DNA of 64,000 nt from Fen-178 sp963722575 (GTDB lineage: Bacteria > Acidobacteriota > Terriglobia > Bryobacterales > Bryobacteraceae). The stretch is from NCBI GenBank assembly GCA_963722575.1, contig CAVRNR010000022.1:186001-250000 (forward strand), in the 5' to 3' direction. The notes beneath the pieces are model-generated. The model had not been told where the DNA came from and did not search any database. It saw only the letters and a program-made list of their open reading frames with translations. Made by a program: the position numbers and the translations under genes. Positions 16,367 to 26,956 of the stretch are shown here, piece by piece; the first letter of the stretch is position 1; each line of letters begins with the position of its first letter.

Positions 16367-16726
16367 CTACGTAACCCCCAAACTGCGGGAGTTTCGCAGG
16401 AGAGCCTTCTCGACCGTCTCCGGAAAACGGTCGATGACAGTGAGATAGGCGCGAACAGCGCTGGGCGGTCGCGATCGGCCTAGTTCCCAGTCCTGCAGCG
16501 TGCGACTACTGAATCCGAATCGGCAGGCAAACTGAGATTGTGAGAGTCCCGATTTCGCGCGAATCGCCTTCACGTCCACCGGGCCCGGGACATCGTACTC
16601 GTATGCCCGCAGAGAGATCTCACCTCGAACATGCGCTGCCGCTTCCTTCAAGCCATGAACCACGTCCTTCCCGGCGCGGCTGAGCTTCTCGGGCGAACGC
16701 TTATTTACCCGCTTGCTTCTTGCCAT
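16367..16726 (-). CDS. HigA/NadS-like antitoxin-type transcriptional regulator, no intact toxin
   Basis: 119 residues. The C-terminal two thirds contain an XRE helix-turn-helix (DVKAIRAKSGLSQSQFACRFGFSSRTLQDWELGRSRPPSAVRAYL), the pattern of HigA/NadS-type antitoxins that pair with RelE/HigB toxins and autoregulate. The N-terminus is basic. The toxin gene would be expected just upstream, but only a 15-codon frame (16777-16730, beginning MKVRVFATSRYEEE) lies between the promoter and this gene, three bases ahead of it. The promoter at 16784-16812 contains a palindrome that this protein could bind. It may be an orphan antitoxin left after loss of the toxin. Confidence 0.8.
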   Translation of the reverse strand: MARSKRVNKRSPEKLSRAGKDVVHGLKEAAAHVRGEISLRAYEYDVPGPVDVKAIRAKSGLSQSQFACRFGFSSRTLQDWELGRSRPPSAVRAYLTVIDRFPETVEKALLRNSRSLGVT

Positions 16727-16783
16727 CTTTCAAACTTCTTCTTCGTATCGGCTTGTGGCGAATACCCGGACCTTCATAGTTCA

Positions 16784-16812
16784 AGCATACGGAATTCCCG
16801 TATAAGTGTCAA
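16784..16812 (-). promoter_or_regulatory. Strong promoter with central operator-like palindrome for the antitoxin gene
   Basis: On the minus strand, TTGACA (16812-16807), a 17-base spacer and TATGCT (16789-16784) form a near-consensus sigma-70 promoter. The inverted repeat ATACGG-AATTC-CCGTAT (16787-16803) fills the spacer and touches the -10, an ideal place for autorepression. The first ATG after it (16777) is only about 7 bases downstream of the -10, so the transcript may be leaderless. Confidence 0.7.
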
Positions 16813-16877
16813 GGTTGACGGGGTCGAAAGACCTCTCCAAATATTCACTGCGATACACAATGGCGTGCGCTTTCGAT

Positions 16878-16986
16878 GTGGGGCAGGTTTCCAAACCTGC
16901 GCGGCGGTTTGTTACCGCCGCCGGTCCACTTGCAGCGCGCCAGTGGGCCGATTACAAATCGGCCGCAGCTTACAAAGCTGCCCCAC
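16878..16986. repeat. Mosaic hairpin repeat bounded by GTGGGGCAG/CTGCCCCAC
   Basis: Same architecture as 9261-9348: terminal inverted GTGGGGCAG, and internal mini-hairpins GCAGGTTTCCAAACCTGC, GGCGGTTTGTTACCGCC, GGCCGATTACAAATCGGCC and GCAGCTTACAAAGCTGC. The inner units differ from those at 9261, so the elements are combinations of short palindromes rather than copies of one sequence. It fills the gap between the antitoxin and the carbamoyltransferase gene. Confidence 0.8.
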
Positions 16987-17016
16987 AAGGTCAGATCTGC
17001 CGCTCAGCGTGCCCGC

Positions 17017-18590
17017 TCACTTCTGCAAAAAGAAGTTGCCTACGAACATGGCGTCGATGCCGGAGGAGTAGAAGCTGCGGACGGCGTCGCGCGGCGTGCA
17101 AACTAGCGGCTCGCCGAAGAGATTGAAACTGGTGTTGTATAGCACCGGAAGTCCCGTGGCCTTGCCGGCGGCGTGGAGCAGCTTCCAGTAGAGCGGGTTC
17201 TCATCGCGATCAACGGTGTGGACGCGCACTAAGTCGTCCGCCAGAACGGCCGCCGCGAGTTTGTCGCGGTGCTCGGGCTTGACGCGGCCAATGGTGGAGA
17301 GAAAGCGCGCGTTGGTGCCTACGTCGAAGTACCGGTCGCACAACTCGGCGGGAACCGAGGCGGCGAATTTGCGGAACGGCTCGCGGTGCTTGATGAAGAT
17401 GTTGAGGTTCTCGGTGGAATAGGGGTCGAGCGGAGATGCCAGGATGCTGCGGTTGCCCAGGGCGCGCGCGCCGAATTCCATGCGGCCGTGCATCCAGGCC
17501 ACGATCTTGTTGTCGTTCAACTGCGCCACGGCGGTTCCGATCAATTCGTCCATGGTGAGCATGTAGCGGAAACGCAGCTTGCAGTTTTCGAGCACTTGCT
17601 TGATTTCGGGCGCGGTGTAAGAGGGGCCGAGGCAGAGGGTATCGAGCGTCACGCGCTGGTCCTGACGGTAAGCGCCGTGCCAGGTTTCGAGCACCGCGCC
17701 GATGGCGGTTCCGGCATTGCCGGAGGCGGGCTGCACGAACACGTTCTGGTAGCCGGAGCGGTTCTCGAGCGCCGAAACCAGCAGCGCATTCAGGCCCAGA
17801 CCGCCGGCCAGGCACAGGTTTCGGCCCTTGCCGGCCATGCGAATCACGGCCGCTTCCACGGCTTTCTGGATGCCGGCGGCGACGTGGGGGCGCAGGTCCT
17901 CGGGAATCGATTCGCCGTCCTTCAATCCGAGCCGCTCGTAGAAACGCGCGCTGAAACCGCCGCGGTTGAGGCGCTCGGTGCTGAAGAAGGAGCGGTCGAG
18001 GCGCGGGCCGGAATCGGAAAGGCACAGGATCTCGAGGAACAGATCGCGATAACGGCCGTCGCCGCCCACGGAGAGCCACTGCACCTTGTGCTCGTCCACG
18101 TCGGAGTCGAAGCCCAGCAGCTCGGTGACGCGGCCGTAAAGGTCGCCGAGGGAGTCGGGGGAATACTGCTCGTGTTCGAGCGTCATGCGCGCGCCGGCGG
18201 CCTGCCAGCGCGAGCCGCAGCGGAGGTCGCTGCCGCGGTCGAGCGTGAGGACCGTGGCTTCCTCGAATGGAGAGGCGTAGTAGGCCGAGGCGGCATGCGC
18301 CAGGTGGTGTTCGAGCACCACGATGCGGCTCTCGGGGAAGTGGGCGCGCAGCTTGAGGTGGAAATCGGATTCGGGGATGGGGCGCACGACGGCCACCGCA
18401 TCCACTTGTTGCGGCGTGGCGCCCGCCAGTTCCAGGCACTTGGCGATGGAATGCTCGGGCAGTTCGCCGTGGCCGCCCCAGTGCGTGCGGCGGCGCACGA
18501 GCTTGGATTCTTCGATGGCGGCGACGAGGGCGCCGTCTTTGAGGATGGCGGTGGCGGCGTCGCCGAGGAGTCCGCCGATGCCGAGGATGA

Positions 18591-18594
<4 letters not shown>
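17017..18594 (-). CDS. Carbamoyltransferase of the NodU/CmcH/TobZ family
   Basis: 525 residues. The N-terminal part is a Kae1/TsaD-like domain with the metal-binding pair HHLAHAASAYY. The C-terminal YrdC-like carbamoyl-adenylate domain has GRMEFGARALGNRSILASP and ends LPVLYNTSFNLFGEPLV. Family members transfer a carbamoyl group from carbamoyl phosphate to sugars or antibiotics. In the usual DGxGD segment the residues here are DRGSD, a small departure. The ATG overlaps the glnS stop by ATGA, placing this gene third in a gltX-glnS operon; no sugar or natural-product genes are adjacent. Substrate unknown. The family call is firm; coupling to tRNA synthetases is unusual. Confidence 0.88.
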
Positions 18595-20284
<1,690 letters not shown>

Positions 20285-20288
<4 letters not shown>

Positions 20289-21727
20289 AAGTCCCTCAGT
20301 TTGGCAATGGCTTGGTCAATCCGCCGTAGGCAAGTGTCGCGCCCAAGCACCTCGAGCGTTCCAAACAGCGGCGGCGCGGTCTTGCGGCCGCACACAGCCA
20401 CGCGGACGGGTTCGAACATCTGGCCGGCCTTGATCCCCAGGGTTTGGGCGGCGGAACGCAAGGCCGCCTCCAGGCCGTCATGCGAGAATTCGGCGGCCGC
20501 CAGCGTCTGGGCGGCCTCCTCTAAGACGGCCAGCGCCAGGGCCGAATCTCCTTTCTTGGGGATCAGCTCGGCAGTCTCATACGGCGGCAGCTCTTCGGCG
20601 AAGAAGAAATCGGCCACGGTGAGGACATCGCGCAGCAGCTTCATGCGCTCGCGGACCAGCGGGGTAATGGCGAGCATCTTGGCGCGGTCCACCGGGAAGC
20701 CGGCCGCGCGCACGATGGGCAAGAGGCGATCGGCGAGGTCTTCCACCGGCAACGCGCGAATGTGCTCGGCGTTCAGCCACACGGCTTTGGGATCGAAAGG
20801 GTCGTCATCTGTGAACTTGACCTCGGTGTTGGCGCGATTGATGCCTTCGAGCGAAAAGGCATCGACGATTTCCTGGCGCGTCAGTTGCTGGCGGTCGTCC
20901 TTGGGGGACCAGCCGAGCAGGCAGAGAAAGTTGACAAAAGCCTGCGGCAGGAAGCCGGCGTCGCGATAGGTGGTGACGCTCACCACCGGTCCGTGGCGGC
21001 GCTTGGAGAGCTTGGTGCCATCGGGCGCCACCAGCAAGGGGAGGTGCGCGAACTGGGGCGCGGGGACACCGGCGGCCTCGAAGATGAGGACGTGCTTGAA
21101 GGTGTTGGTGAGATGGTCCTGGCCGCGAATGACGTGGCTGATGCGAAGAGCGGCGTCGTCGGCGCAGGAGGCCATGTGATAAGTGGGCATGCCGTCGCTG
21201 CGCAGCAGGGCGAAGTCCTCGATATCGGCGCTGGATTTGGATTGCGGGCCGTAGACGGCGTCGGTGAAACGGACCTGGCGCCCGGCCTCGCGCGGCACGC
21301 GGAAGCGCAGGGCGAAAGGCTCACCGGCGGCGGCGCGGCGGTCGCTCTCGTGCGCCGGGAGATCGCGCATTTCCGAGTTGAAAAGCCAGGTTCCCTGCGC
21401 GCCCGATCGTTCGGTTTCGCCGGATTGCGCGGGGGTGAAATCGCGGTAAGCCAAGCCCTTCTGAAAGATGGCTTCGGCCATCTTCCGGTGCAGCGCCAGG
21501 CGCTCGGATTGCCTGTATTCTTCATCCCAGCCCAGGTCGAGCCATCGCAGGCCCTCGAAGATAGAGGTGAGCGAGGCCTCGGTGTTGCGCTCCACGTCGG
21601 TGTCGTCGATGCGCAGGATCATGACACCGCCGTGGTGGCGGGCGTAGAGCCAGTTAAAGATGAAGGTTCGCGCGCTCCCGATGTGCAAAAAGCCCGTGGG
21701 AGAAGGCGCAAAGCGAACTCTGAGCAT
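20285..21727 (-). CDS. gltX: Glutamyl-tRNA synthetase
   Basis: 480 residues. Class I signatures: FAPSPTGFLHIGSARTFIFNWL near the N-terminus and the KMSKS motif as APDGTKLSKRRHG (about residue 245). The substrate region HVIRGQDHLTNTFKH is typical of discriminating or non-discriminating bacterial GluRS, and the helical anticodon-binding domain follows. It charges tRNA-Glu with glutamate. First gene of the gltX-glnS-carbamoyltransferase operon; ATGA overlap with glnS. A run of G-tracts lies 41-88 bases upstream, between this gene and the divergent sigma-factor gene. Confidence 0.97.
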
Positions 21728-21767
21728 GGAAATGCCAGTATAACAAGCCTCACTGGGAGGCCCGCTT

Positions 21768-21815
21768 GGGGCCAGGGGCCGGGGCCGGGGGCGGGGGCCG
21801 GGGGCCAGGGGCCGG
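21768..21815 (+). repeat. G-tract repeat (GGGGCC/GGGGGC) between gltX and the sigma-factor gene
   Basis: A 48-base stretch with about seven runs of four or five G on the plus strand separated by CC, CA or C. It is a simple tandem-like repeat that could form a G-quadruplex. It lies in the 134-base divergent intergenic region. Confidence 0.7.
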
Positions 21816-21861
21816 TTGGCGTGCCGCGCGTGTCCGCCGGGAAACGGTTACAGTGGTTCTC

Positions 21862-22713
21862 ATGATAACCGCAGCCGAAACTCCCGATGAGGAATTGGTC
21901 CGCGGCGCGCAGTCTGGAAGCGGTGAGGCCACGGAACTTTTCCTGGCCCGCTATCAGCCTTGGGTCTTCAACCTCGCTGTTCGTATGCTGCTCCGCCGCG
22001 CCGACGCGGAGGATGCCACGCAGGAAGTGCTGCTCAAAGCCTTCAAAGCCCTGCCCACATTCCGCGGCGACTACCGGTTTCGCACGTGGCTGTTTCGCAT
22101 TGCCGTCAATCACATTCTGAATGTCAAGAAGGCTTCCATGGCGGTTTGCTCGTTCGACGATGCCGCGCGCGGGCTGGAGCGGGTGCCGGACCTCGATCTC
22201 CCGGACCCGCGGACCGTTCCAGTTCCCGTGGAGATTCTCGTCGAAGAGGCCAAGATCGGTTGCACCATGGGAACCCTGCTCTGCCTCGACGGGCGGCAGC
22301 GGCTGGTGTTCATCCTGGGTGAGATTTTCGGCGTCAGCGACGAGGTCGGAGCGGAGATCGTGGGAGTTACGCCTGTGAACTTCCGCCAGATCCTGTCGCG
22401 CGCCCGGCGCGATCTGTACGAGTACTTGCGCGGCAACTGCAGCCTGGTGAACCCCGACTCTCCCTGCCGGTGCGTGAAGAAGACGCGCGCTTATATTCAG
22501 GGCGGCTTCGTCGACCCGCGGAAGCTGCGATTCACGTCGGAATACCAGCGCAAAGTGCGGGAGGTGGCCGAGGATAGGGCCGGCGAGCTGATGGACGCGT
22601 ACATGAAAGTGGCTGCGCAGGTCTACCGGGACCACCCGTTTTACGAGCCGGCCGAGCAGGTCGCCACGCTGCGCCGGGCTCTGCAGTCGGTCTCGCTGGA
22701 ACCACCGGCGTGA
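21862..22713 (+). CDS. ECF-type RNA polymerase sigma factor with a cysteine-containing C-terminal extension
   Basis: 283 residues from the ATG at 21862 (MITAAETPDEELV); the longer open frame upstream is the translated G-tract. Region 2 is present (RYQPWVFNLAVRMLLRRADAEDATQEVLLKAFKALPTFRGDYRFRTWLFRIAVN). Region 4 helix-turn-helix follows (FGVSDEVGAEIVGVTPVNFRQILSRARRDLYEYL). After it comes about 90 extra residues starting NCSLVNPDSPCRCVKK, three cysteines that could bind metal or sense redox, and a helical tail. No anti-sigma factor is adjacent, so the tail may regulate the factor itself, as in other ECF groups with C-terminal domains. It is divergent from gltX. Confidence 0.88.
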   Translation: MITAAETPDEELVRGAQSGSGEATELFLARYQPWVFNLAVRMLLRRADAEDATQEVLLKAFKALPTFRGDYRFRTWLFRIAVNHILNVKKASMAVCSFDDAARGLERVPDLDLPDPRTVPVPVEILVEEAKIGCTMGTLLCLDGRQRLVFILGEIFGVSDEVGAEIVGVTPVNFRQILSRARRDLYEYLRGNCSLVNPDSPCRCVKKTRAYIQGGFVDPRKLRFTSEYQRKVREVAEDRAGELMDAYMKVAAQVYRDHPFYEPAEQVATLRRALQSVSLEPPA

Positions 22714-22777
22714 TTTTTTCCGCGCTGGCTGTCACGGGGCGGTTCGCGGGTTGTCCTATTAAGTGGAGGCGATCGAA

Positions 22778-23227
22778 ATGAAGAGAATAGTTCTGGCTGG
22801 CGCGGTGGCGGCCGCGTTGTGCGGCGTGCTGACGGCCGCCGATGGGAATGAAGCGACCGCGCGCGAGGTGCTCGCGCTCGAGCGCACCACGTTGGACGGC
22901 TGGCAGATGGGGAATCCCGACCCGCTCCTGGCGATTTCAGACCCCGAGATCACGTACTTCCATGTCGTTACGGACCAGAGGCTGGATGGCCTGCCGGCGG
23001 TGAGAGCGCTCTTTGAGGGTTACCGCGGCAGGCCCTTGTTCGACAGCTACGAGATGGCCGAGCCCAAGGTGCAATCGAGCGGCGACACCGCGATCCTGAC
23101 CTATACCCTGGTGAGGCACGTGGGGACGGCGACCACCCGCTGGAACGCCACCCAGGTGTACCAGCGAAAGAAAGAGGGCTGGCGCATCATTCATTCGCAC
23201 TGGTCCGCGACCAAGGCGGAACCGTAG
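22778..23227 (+). CDS. Secreted NTF2-like protein (DUF4440/SnoaL-like)
   Basis: 149 residues from the ATG at 22778, preceded by GGAGG eight bases upstream; an in-frame start at 22763 has no such site. The N-terminus MKRIVLAGAVAAALCGVLTAAD is a signal peptide, so the protein is probably periplasmic. The rest is a cone-shaped NTF2-like domain (TTLDGWQMGNPDPLLAIS, YQRKKEGWRIIHSHWSATK), the C-terminal W+IxHxHWS pattern being characteristic. Such domains bind or isomerise small molecules, but no specific activity can be named. It lies 64 bases after the sigma factor on the same strand and could be one of its targets. Confidence 0.82.
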   Translation: MKRIVLAGAVAAALCGVLTAADGNEATAREVLALERTTLDGWQMGNPDPLLAISDPEITYFHVVTDQRLDGLPAVRALFEGYRGRPLFDSYEMAEPKVQSSGDTAILTYTLVRHVGTATTRWNATQVYQRKKEGWRIIHSHWSATKAEP

Positions 23228-23252
23228 ACACGCACGGCGTGCCGCTAGCCCC

Positions 23253-23404
23253 GGATGGCTGGCGGCACGTGCGCACCACCGGCAGCCATCGCCACTACAA
23301 ACATCCATAAAAACCCAACGTGGTCACCATTCCCGGCCGTCCGGGCGACGAGTTGCCCGAAGGAACTCTGAAATCCGTCCTGAAGGCCGCGGATCTGCAG
23401 GAAT
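23253..23404 (+). pseudogene. hicA: hicA-like toxin remnant
   Basis: Reads DGWRHVRTTGSHRHYKHP, then an in-frame TAA (23308-23310), then KPNVVTIPGRPGDELPEG and TLKSVLKAADL. This is the last two thirds of a HicA mRNA-interferase toxin, including the catalytic His in GSHRHYKHP. The N-terminal DVIRxLE segment is missing and no HicB antitoxin is next to it. It cannot make an active toxin. Confidence 0.75.
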
Positions 23405-23619
23405 CGGACCATTCGATGGTGCGGCCGAGCAAGAGACGCGATTTGGCCTCCCAGCCGGCATCAGAATACCATGAGTTGAAGCTTACCCTCTCCCCTTTGA
23501 GTTTGCCCAAGACGCTAGCGCAGATCTACGAGAGAGTTGGATGCTCATCGCCCCGGCTATTCAGGCTCTTGCCGATAGCCACAATCGTGGAGCGGCCTTC
23601 ATTAGGTCACGGAGACAGA

Positions 23620-23643
23620 GGGCAAGCTAAAGCATGCCCCACC
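23620..23643. repeat. Single arm of the 5459-type repeat, overlapping the end of the kinase/pyrophosphorylase gene
   Basis: GGGCAAGCTAAAGCATGCCC followed by CACC is identical to the arm at 5459-5482. Read on the minus strand it encodes the last residues (WGML) and the TAG stop of the 23627-26956 gene. Confidence 0.85.
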
Positions 23644-26600
23644 CGCACAGCCCTTCCACATACGCGGCCGACCCGTCGCGCAGCCAGCCGTCCAGTTGAG
23701 CCACCTCCTTGAGTTGCTGGCCCCGCATCCGCGGAACTACTACAAACCGGCATTTCAGCTCGGGCAGGGCGGTCATGTCGCCCCATAGCTTCTCGAATTG
23801 CGCTACGGGGAAGACATCTTCTTGCCCCTTGCCCCAACGCTTCTTGACATCCTTCAATGTGATGTAAGTGGGCACGCGGGCGGCCAGGAGCCGCACTGAC
23901 TCATTCAACTTTTCGGTGTTCTCCAAGTCACTGCGAGTCAGTCCGAACACCGTCAGCAGTTGGTCGATATCAACCCAGTAAGTGGCGCTGTTGTAGTAAG
24001 ACAAGCGCGATTCGATCTCGTCGTTGGGGAGCGCCAGGCCCTCCACCAAACGCACGCGGTCATCCACGCGGGCCAGGCCGCCGCCGCGGTCCTCGATGTG
24101 GCGCGCGATCACTTCAGTGGTCATCGCCGCGCCTTCCTGGATATGGTATCCGAGGAGCGCCGCGTCCAGGTCCACCCCCGCGGTGTCGATGTTGTGGACC
24201 AGCAGGTGCTTCAGGCCGGGGCGCTGCTCCAGCAGGCGCAGCAGCGTGCCATTGCGCAACAGGTTGGGCACTTCGTACCAGTGACCCACCGGGTGTAAAC
24301 ACTGCACGGGCAGGTTGCCGGTGTAATTGCCGCCTTCACCCAGTTGCCTGGCCCACGCGATCAACGTGGCATGCAGGCTCTCGCGGACCTTCTGAGCCTG
24401 TTCGTCGAGCAGTTGCTGCGGCATTTCCTCCCAGGCGAACCGCAGGTCGCGCTCCATCGGCACCAGGCGCAGGCCGATGCTGCGGCTCGGCGAAAGTAGC
24501 AGCGGGCCGGGATAGCCGTAATTCTCCGCCGCCCGTATATGCGTCGCAATAGCCGCATGCGTCAGGTAGCTGGTGGTGATGACGTGCGCCGGCATCACTC
24601 CGCTGGCGCGGCCCACGCGCAGGCTCTTGGCCAGGTGCACTTCGATGAAGCTGCGGTGCCGGCCGCCCAGCTTCGAGAACGGGTTGAGCGCCTTCACCAC
24701 GCCGGCCCCCTTGGTCCAGCGGCTTCCCACGCCGCCCGCCAGGGAGACCACGGCCACGGCGCCGGCCGCCAGCGCGTCCATGCCCGTCTCGCGGTAATGC
24801 TCAGGCAACCCGTGAGTGGCATCCAACAGGTCGTCCGGGCCGGCATCTTCGATGCGGCTACTCGCCGGAAGGCGGTTTTGCGCCAGGCCGATGCGGCCGC
24901 CGCGCAGGTCGGCTTGAATCTGCTCGTGCTGCACGCGGTCGAATCCGTGAGCTTCCAGAAGGCCCTCGAGGCTCTGCGACCGGTCGGCTTCCTTCTCCTG
25001 GCCGCGCGGCAGCAGGTGGTCGAACAGGTGCTCCACCATGCCGGAGAATTCCGCTACCGTCCGGCACGCCGCCGTGAACCGGTCCAGCTCCGCGCGACGC
25101 ACGGGCGAAAGCAGACGCGATTCCGTGCGCAGCAGCGGGGGCACGGCCAGCGTGTAGTAGTCGGCGGGCATGAGCGCACCATCGCCGCGAAAAAGCGCCG
25201 CCTCGGTGCCACGCTCGTTGATGGCGAAATTGTAGACCACCGGCTCCATGGCGAACGGAATGGCGTGCTCCACCTCGCGCTTGGTCTCGCTCATGATGGC
25301 CGAGAGCCGCTCCTGTGCGGAGGGCTTGCGCCGCGGGCTAAACAGGAACCCCATGCCCCCGCCCGACATCCCGCCGAGCATCCAGAAGCCCCAGAAGTCT
25401 TCGCCCATTTCCGCGCGCACGCGGCGGATCAGCGTGTCGGTGTACAGGTTGCCGGCCCACGGAATAATGGTCTGGATGGGGCCGTCGAAATTCCGCTGGG
25501 TGCACGCGCCGATGGCCCGGACGTCGCCGTCCTTCAAGTGCCCCATCACCTCGTCGAGAATGCCGATGGCTTCCTGCCGCCCGCGCCACTCGGTCTGGGA
25601 GCGGAGCAGGTATTTCTCCGTCACCATCTCCAGGATGGGACCCACGTCCTGCGCCATCCCGCCGTGCACCAGCACCAGGCTCTGCTGGAGCTTCTCGCGG
25701 GTTTGTTGCGGCACCTCGGCCAGGCTGAAGATTCTATGATTCGGCAGAAGGCGTCCGCGGCTGATTCCGAATTCGGGATCGCCCTGCTGCGCGCACACGC
25801 CGTGAATGAGCTTGATTCCCGGCCACACGCCGCCCGAATCCTGCCAGCCGCCGCCCGAGCCCGCCAGCCACTCGCCCAGAATCGCGCGCGCGGCCACCAA
25901 GCGCCGGTCATGCTCTTCCATGCCGCCGGTGAGCGCGTGAATCTGGCTGCTGGCGCGCATGCACACGGCGATGAGACAAGCCAGCAGGCTGGTGGATACG
26001 GCCAGGCGCGATCCCTTGGGGATGTCGTTCACCTTGCTCACGATTTCGATGCCGTGGCCCGCCCTGCCCGTCAGCCACGCCAGCACGTCGGCCAGGGGCT
26101 GTGTAGCACCCTCCAGCCCCGGCGGCACGATGCCGGAGGCAATCACCGCGGCTTTCAACAGGCCCAGGTAGTCGCGCGCGAAATCGAAGACCTCGGCGAT
26201 GGTGGTAATTTCGGCGCTGGCCTTGAGGTCCACACTCACCAGGCGCAGCACCGGCTGATCGATCACGCGGAAGTAGGCTTCGACCGGTGGTTTGGGCTCG
26301 CCTGAGCCGCGCACGCTCAGGTCAATCGAAATGTTGAGTACCCGCGCGCCTTCCGGGAAATCCATCCCCAGGAAGAAGATGTCGCTCCACCCGCTGTGGG
26401 TGAGGTCCATGCGCACCGGCGTGGCCTCGCGCAGAATCGGAAACAGCGGCTGCGCGGCGTCACAGGCCAGAAGCTCGGGGCGAACGCGCAGCGGGTAGTC
26501 CGCCGGATGGCCCGTGCGGAACATCCACTGGTTGCCGCGCACCGAGCGCACGCTGCGGCGCACCTGGTCGGCGAGGGTCTGGAAGCCCAGCGCCCGGTAG

Positions 26601-26956
26601 CCGGCGGCCAGCGCGCTGGAAATGGCGGCGCTGGGACCGTTGGCGGTCTGAGCGGCCAGGAAAATGTCGATGGCCTCCTCGAAGCGCCGCTTCAACAGGT
26701 TGGTATAACCGGCGAAGGGAATGGGCGCGCTTATGTCCGCCCGAGGCCGCAAGGGGATGTGAAAGCGGTGGATGGCATACAGGAAGAACAGGGCGCGCAC
26801 GCGCTCGTAGAGGTTGTCGCTGGAACGGCGAAAGCCATCCAGCGCCCGGCATTCCTCCAGCAATTCGTCCAAAGTTGCGCCGTGGCACAGCGCATCGAGC
26901 GATTGATTGCGCGTTTCCGAGTCGCTCGCCGCGATGACGCCGGTCAGCTTACTCAC
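23627..26956 (-). CDS. Fusion of a fucokinase-like GHMP sugar kinase and a UDP-sugar pyrophosphorylase
   Basis: 1109 residues. The N-terminal 650 contain a GHMP kinase: VRMDLTHSGWSDIFFLGMDFP (substrate-binding start), IPKGSRLAVSTSLLACL (the GHMP phosphate-loop equivalent of PxGSGLGSS, about residue 315) and WMLGGMSGGGMGFLFSP (C-terminal motif, about residue 528). The C-terminal 370 are a UDPGP-family nucleotidyltransferase: VVSLAGGVGSRWTKGAG (about residue 737), RHRSFIEVHLAK, LVHNIDTAGVDLD and SYYNSATYWVDID. The likely role is to phosphorylate a free sugar at C1 and convert it to a UDP-sugar. Bacteroides Fkp has a similar idea with opposite domain order and GDP chemistry. The final residues and stop are supplied by a dispersed repeat. 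It overlaps the GalU-like gene by 8 bases. Sugar identity unknown. Confidence 0.82.
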   Translation of the reverse strand: MSKLTGVIAASDSETRNQSLDALCHGATLDELLEECRALDGFRRSSDNLYERVRALFFLYAIHRFHIPLRPRADISAPIPFAGYTNLLKRRFEEAIDIFLAAQTANGPSAAISSALAAGYRALGFQTLADQVRRSVRSVRGNQWMFRTGHPADYPLRVRPELLACDAAQPLFPILREATPVRMDLTHSGWSDIFFLGMDFPEGARVLNISIDLSVRGSGEPKPPVEAYFRVIDQPVLRLVSVDLKASAEITTIAEVFDFARDYLGLLKAAVIASGIVPPGLEGATQPLADVLAWLTGRAGHGIEIVSKVNDIPKGSRLAVSTSLLACLIAVCMRASSQIHALTGGMEEHDRRLVAARAILGEWLAGSGGGWQDSGGVWPGIKLIHGVCAQQGDPEFGISRGRLLPNHRIFSLAEVPQQTREKLQQSLVLVHGGMAQDVGPILEMVTEKYLLRSQTEWRGRQEAIGILDEVMGHLKDGDVRAIGACTQRNFDGPIQTIIPWAGNLYTDTLIRRVRAEMGEDFWGFWMLGGMSGGGMGFLFSPRRKPSAQERLSAIMSETKREVEHAIPFAMEPVVYNFAINERGTEAALFRGDGALMPADYYTLAVPPLLRTESRLLSPVRRAELDRFTAACRTVAEFSGMVEHLFDHLLPRGQEKEADRSQSLEGLLEAHGFDRVQHEQIQADLRGGRIGLAQNRLPASSRIEDAGPDDLLDATHGLPEHYRETGMDALAAGAVAVVSLAGGVGSRWTKGAGVVKALNPFSKLGGRHRSFIEVHLAKSLRVGRASGVMPAHVITTSYLTHAAIATHIRAAENYGYPGPLLLSPSRSIGLRLVPMERDLRFAWEEMPQQLLDEQAQKVRESLHATLIAWARQLGEGGNYTGNLPVQCLHPVGHWYEVPNLLRNGTLLRLLEQRPGLKHLLVHNIDTAGVDLDAALLGYHIQEGAAMTTEVIARHIEDRGGGLARVDDRVRLVEGLALPNDEIESRLSYYNSATYWVDIDQLLTVFGLTRSDLENTEKLNESVRLLAARVPTYITLKDVKKRWGKGQEDVFPVAQFEKLWGDMTALPELKCRFVVVPRMRGQQLKEVAQLDGWLRDGSAAYVEGLCGWGML

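Noticed and set aside
9261..16986. Possible CRISPR-like repeat arrays (9261-9348 and 16878-16986)
   Set aside because: Units are adjacent palindromes of varied sequence with 3-5-base loops and no regular spacers; no cas genes nearby.
23320..23712. 130-codon plus-strand open frame as a gene
   Set aside because: Its start is the tail of the hicA remnant and the rest has no similarity; the end overlaps the neighbouring gene.
24539..26305. Plus-strand open frame of 588 codons
   Set aside because: Antisense shadow of the kinase/pyrophosphorylase fusion; composition typical of a GC-rich complement frame.
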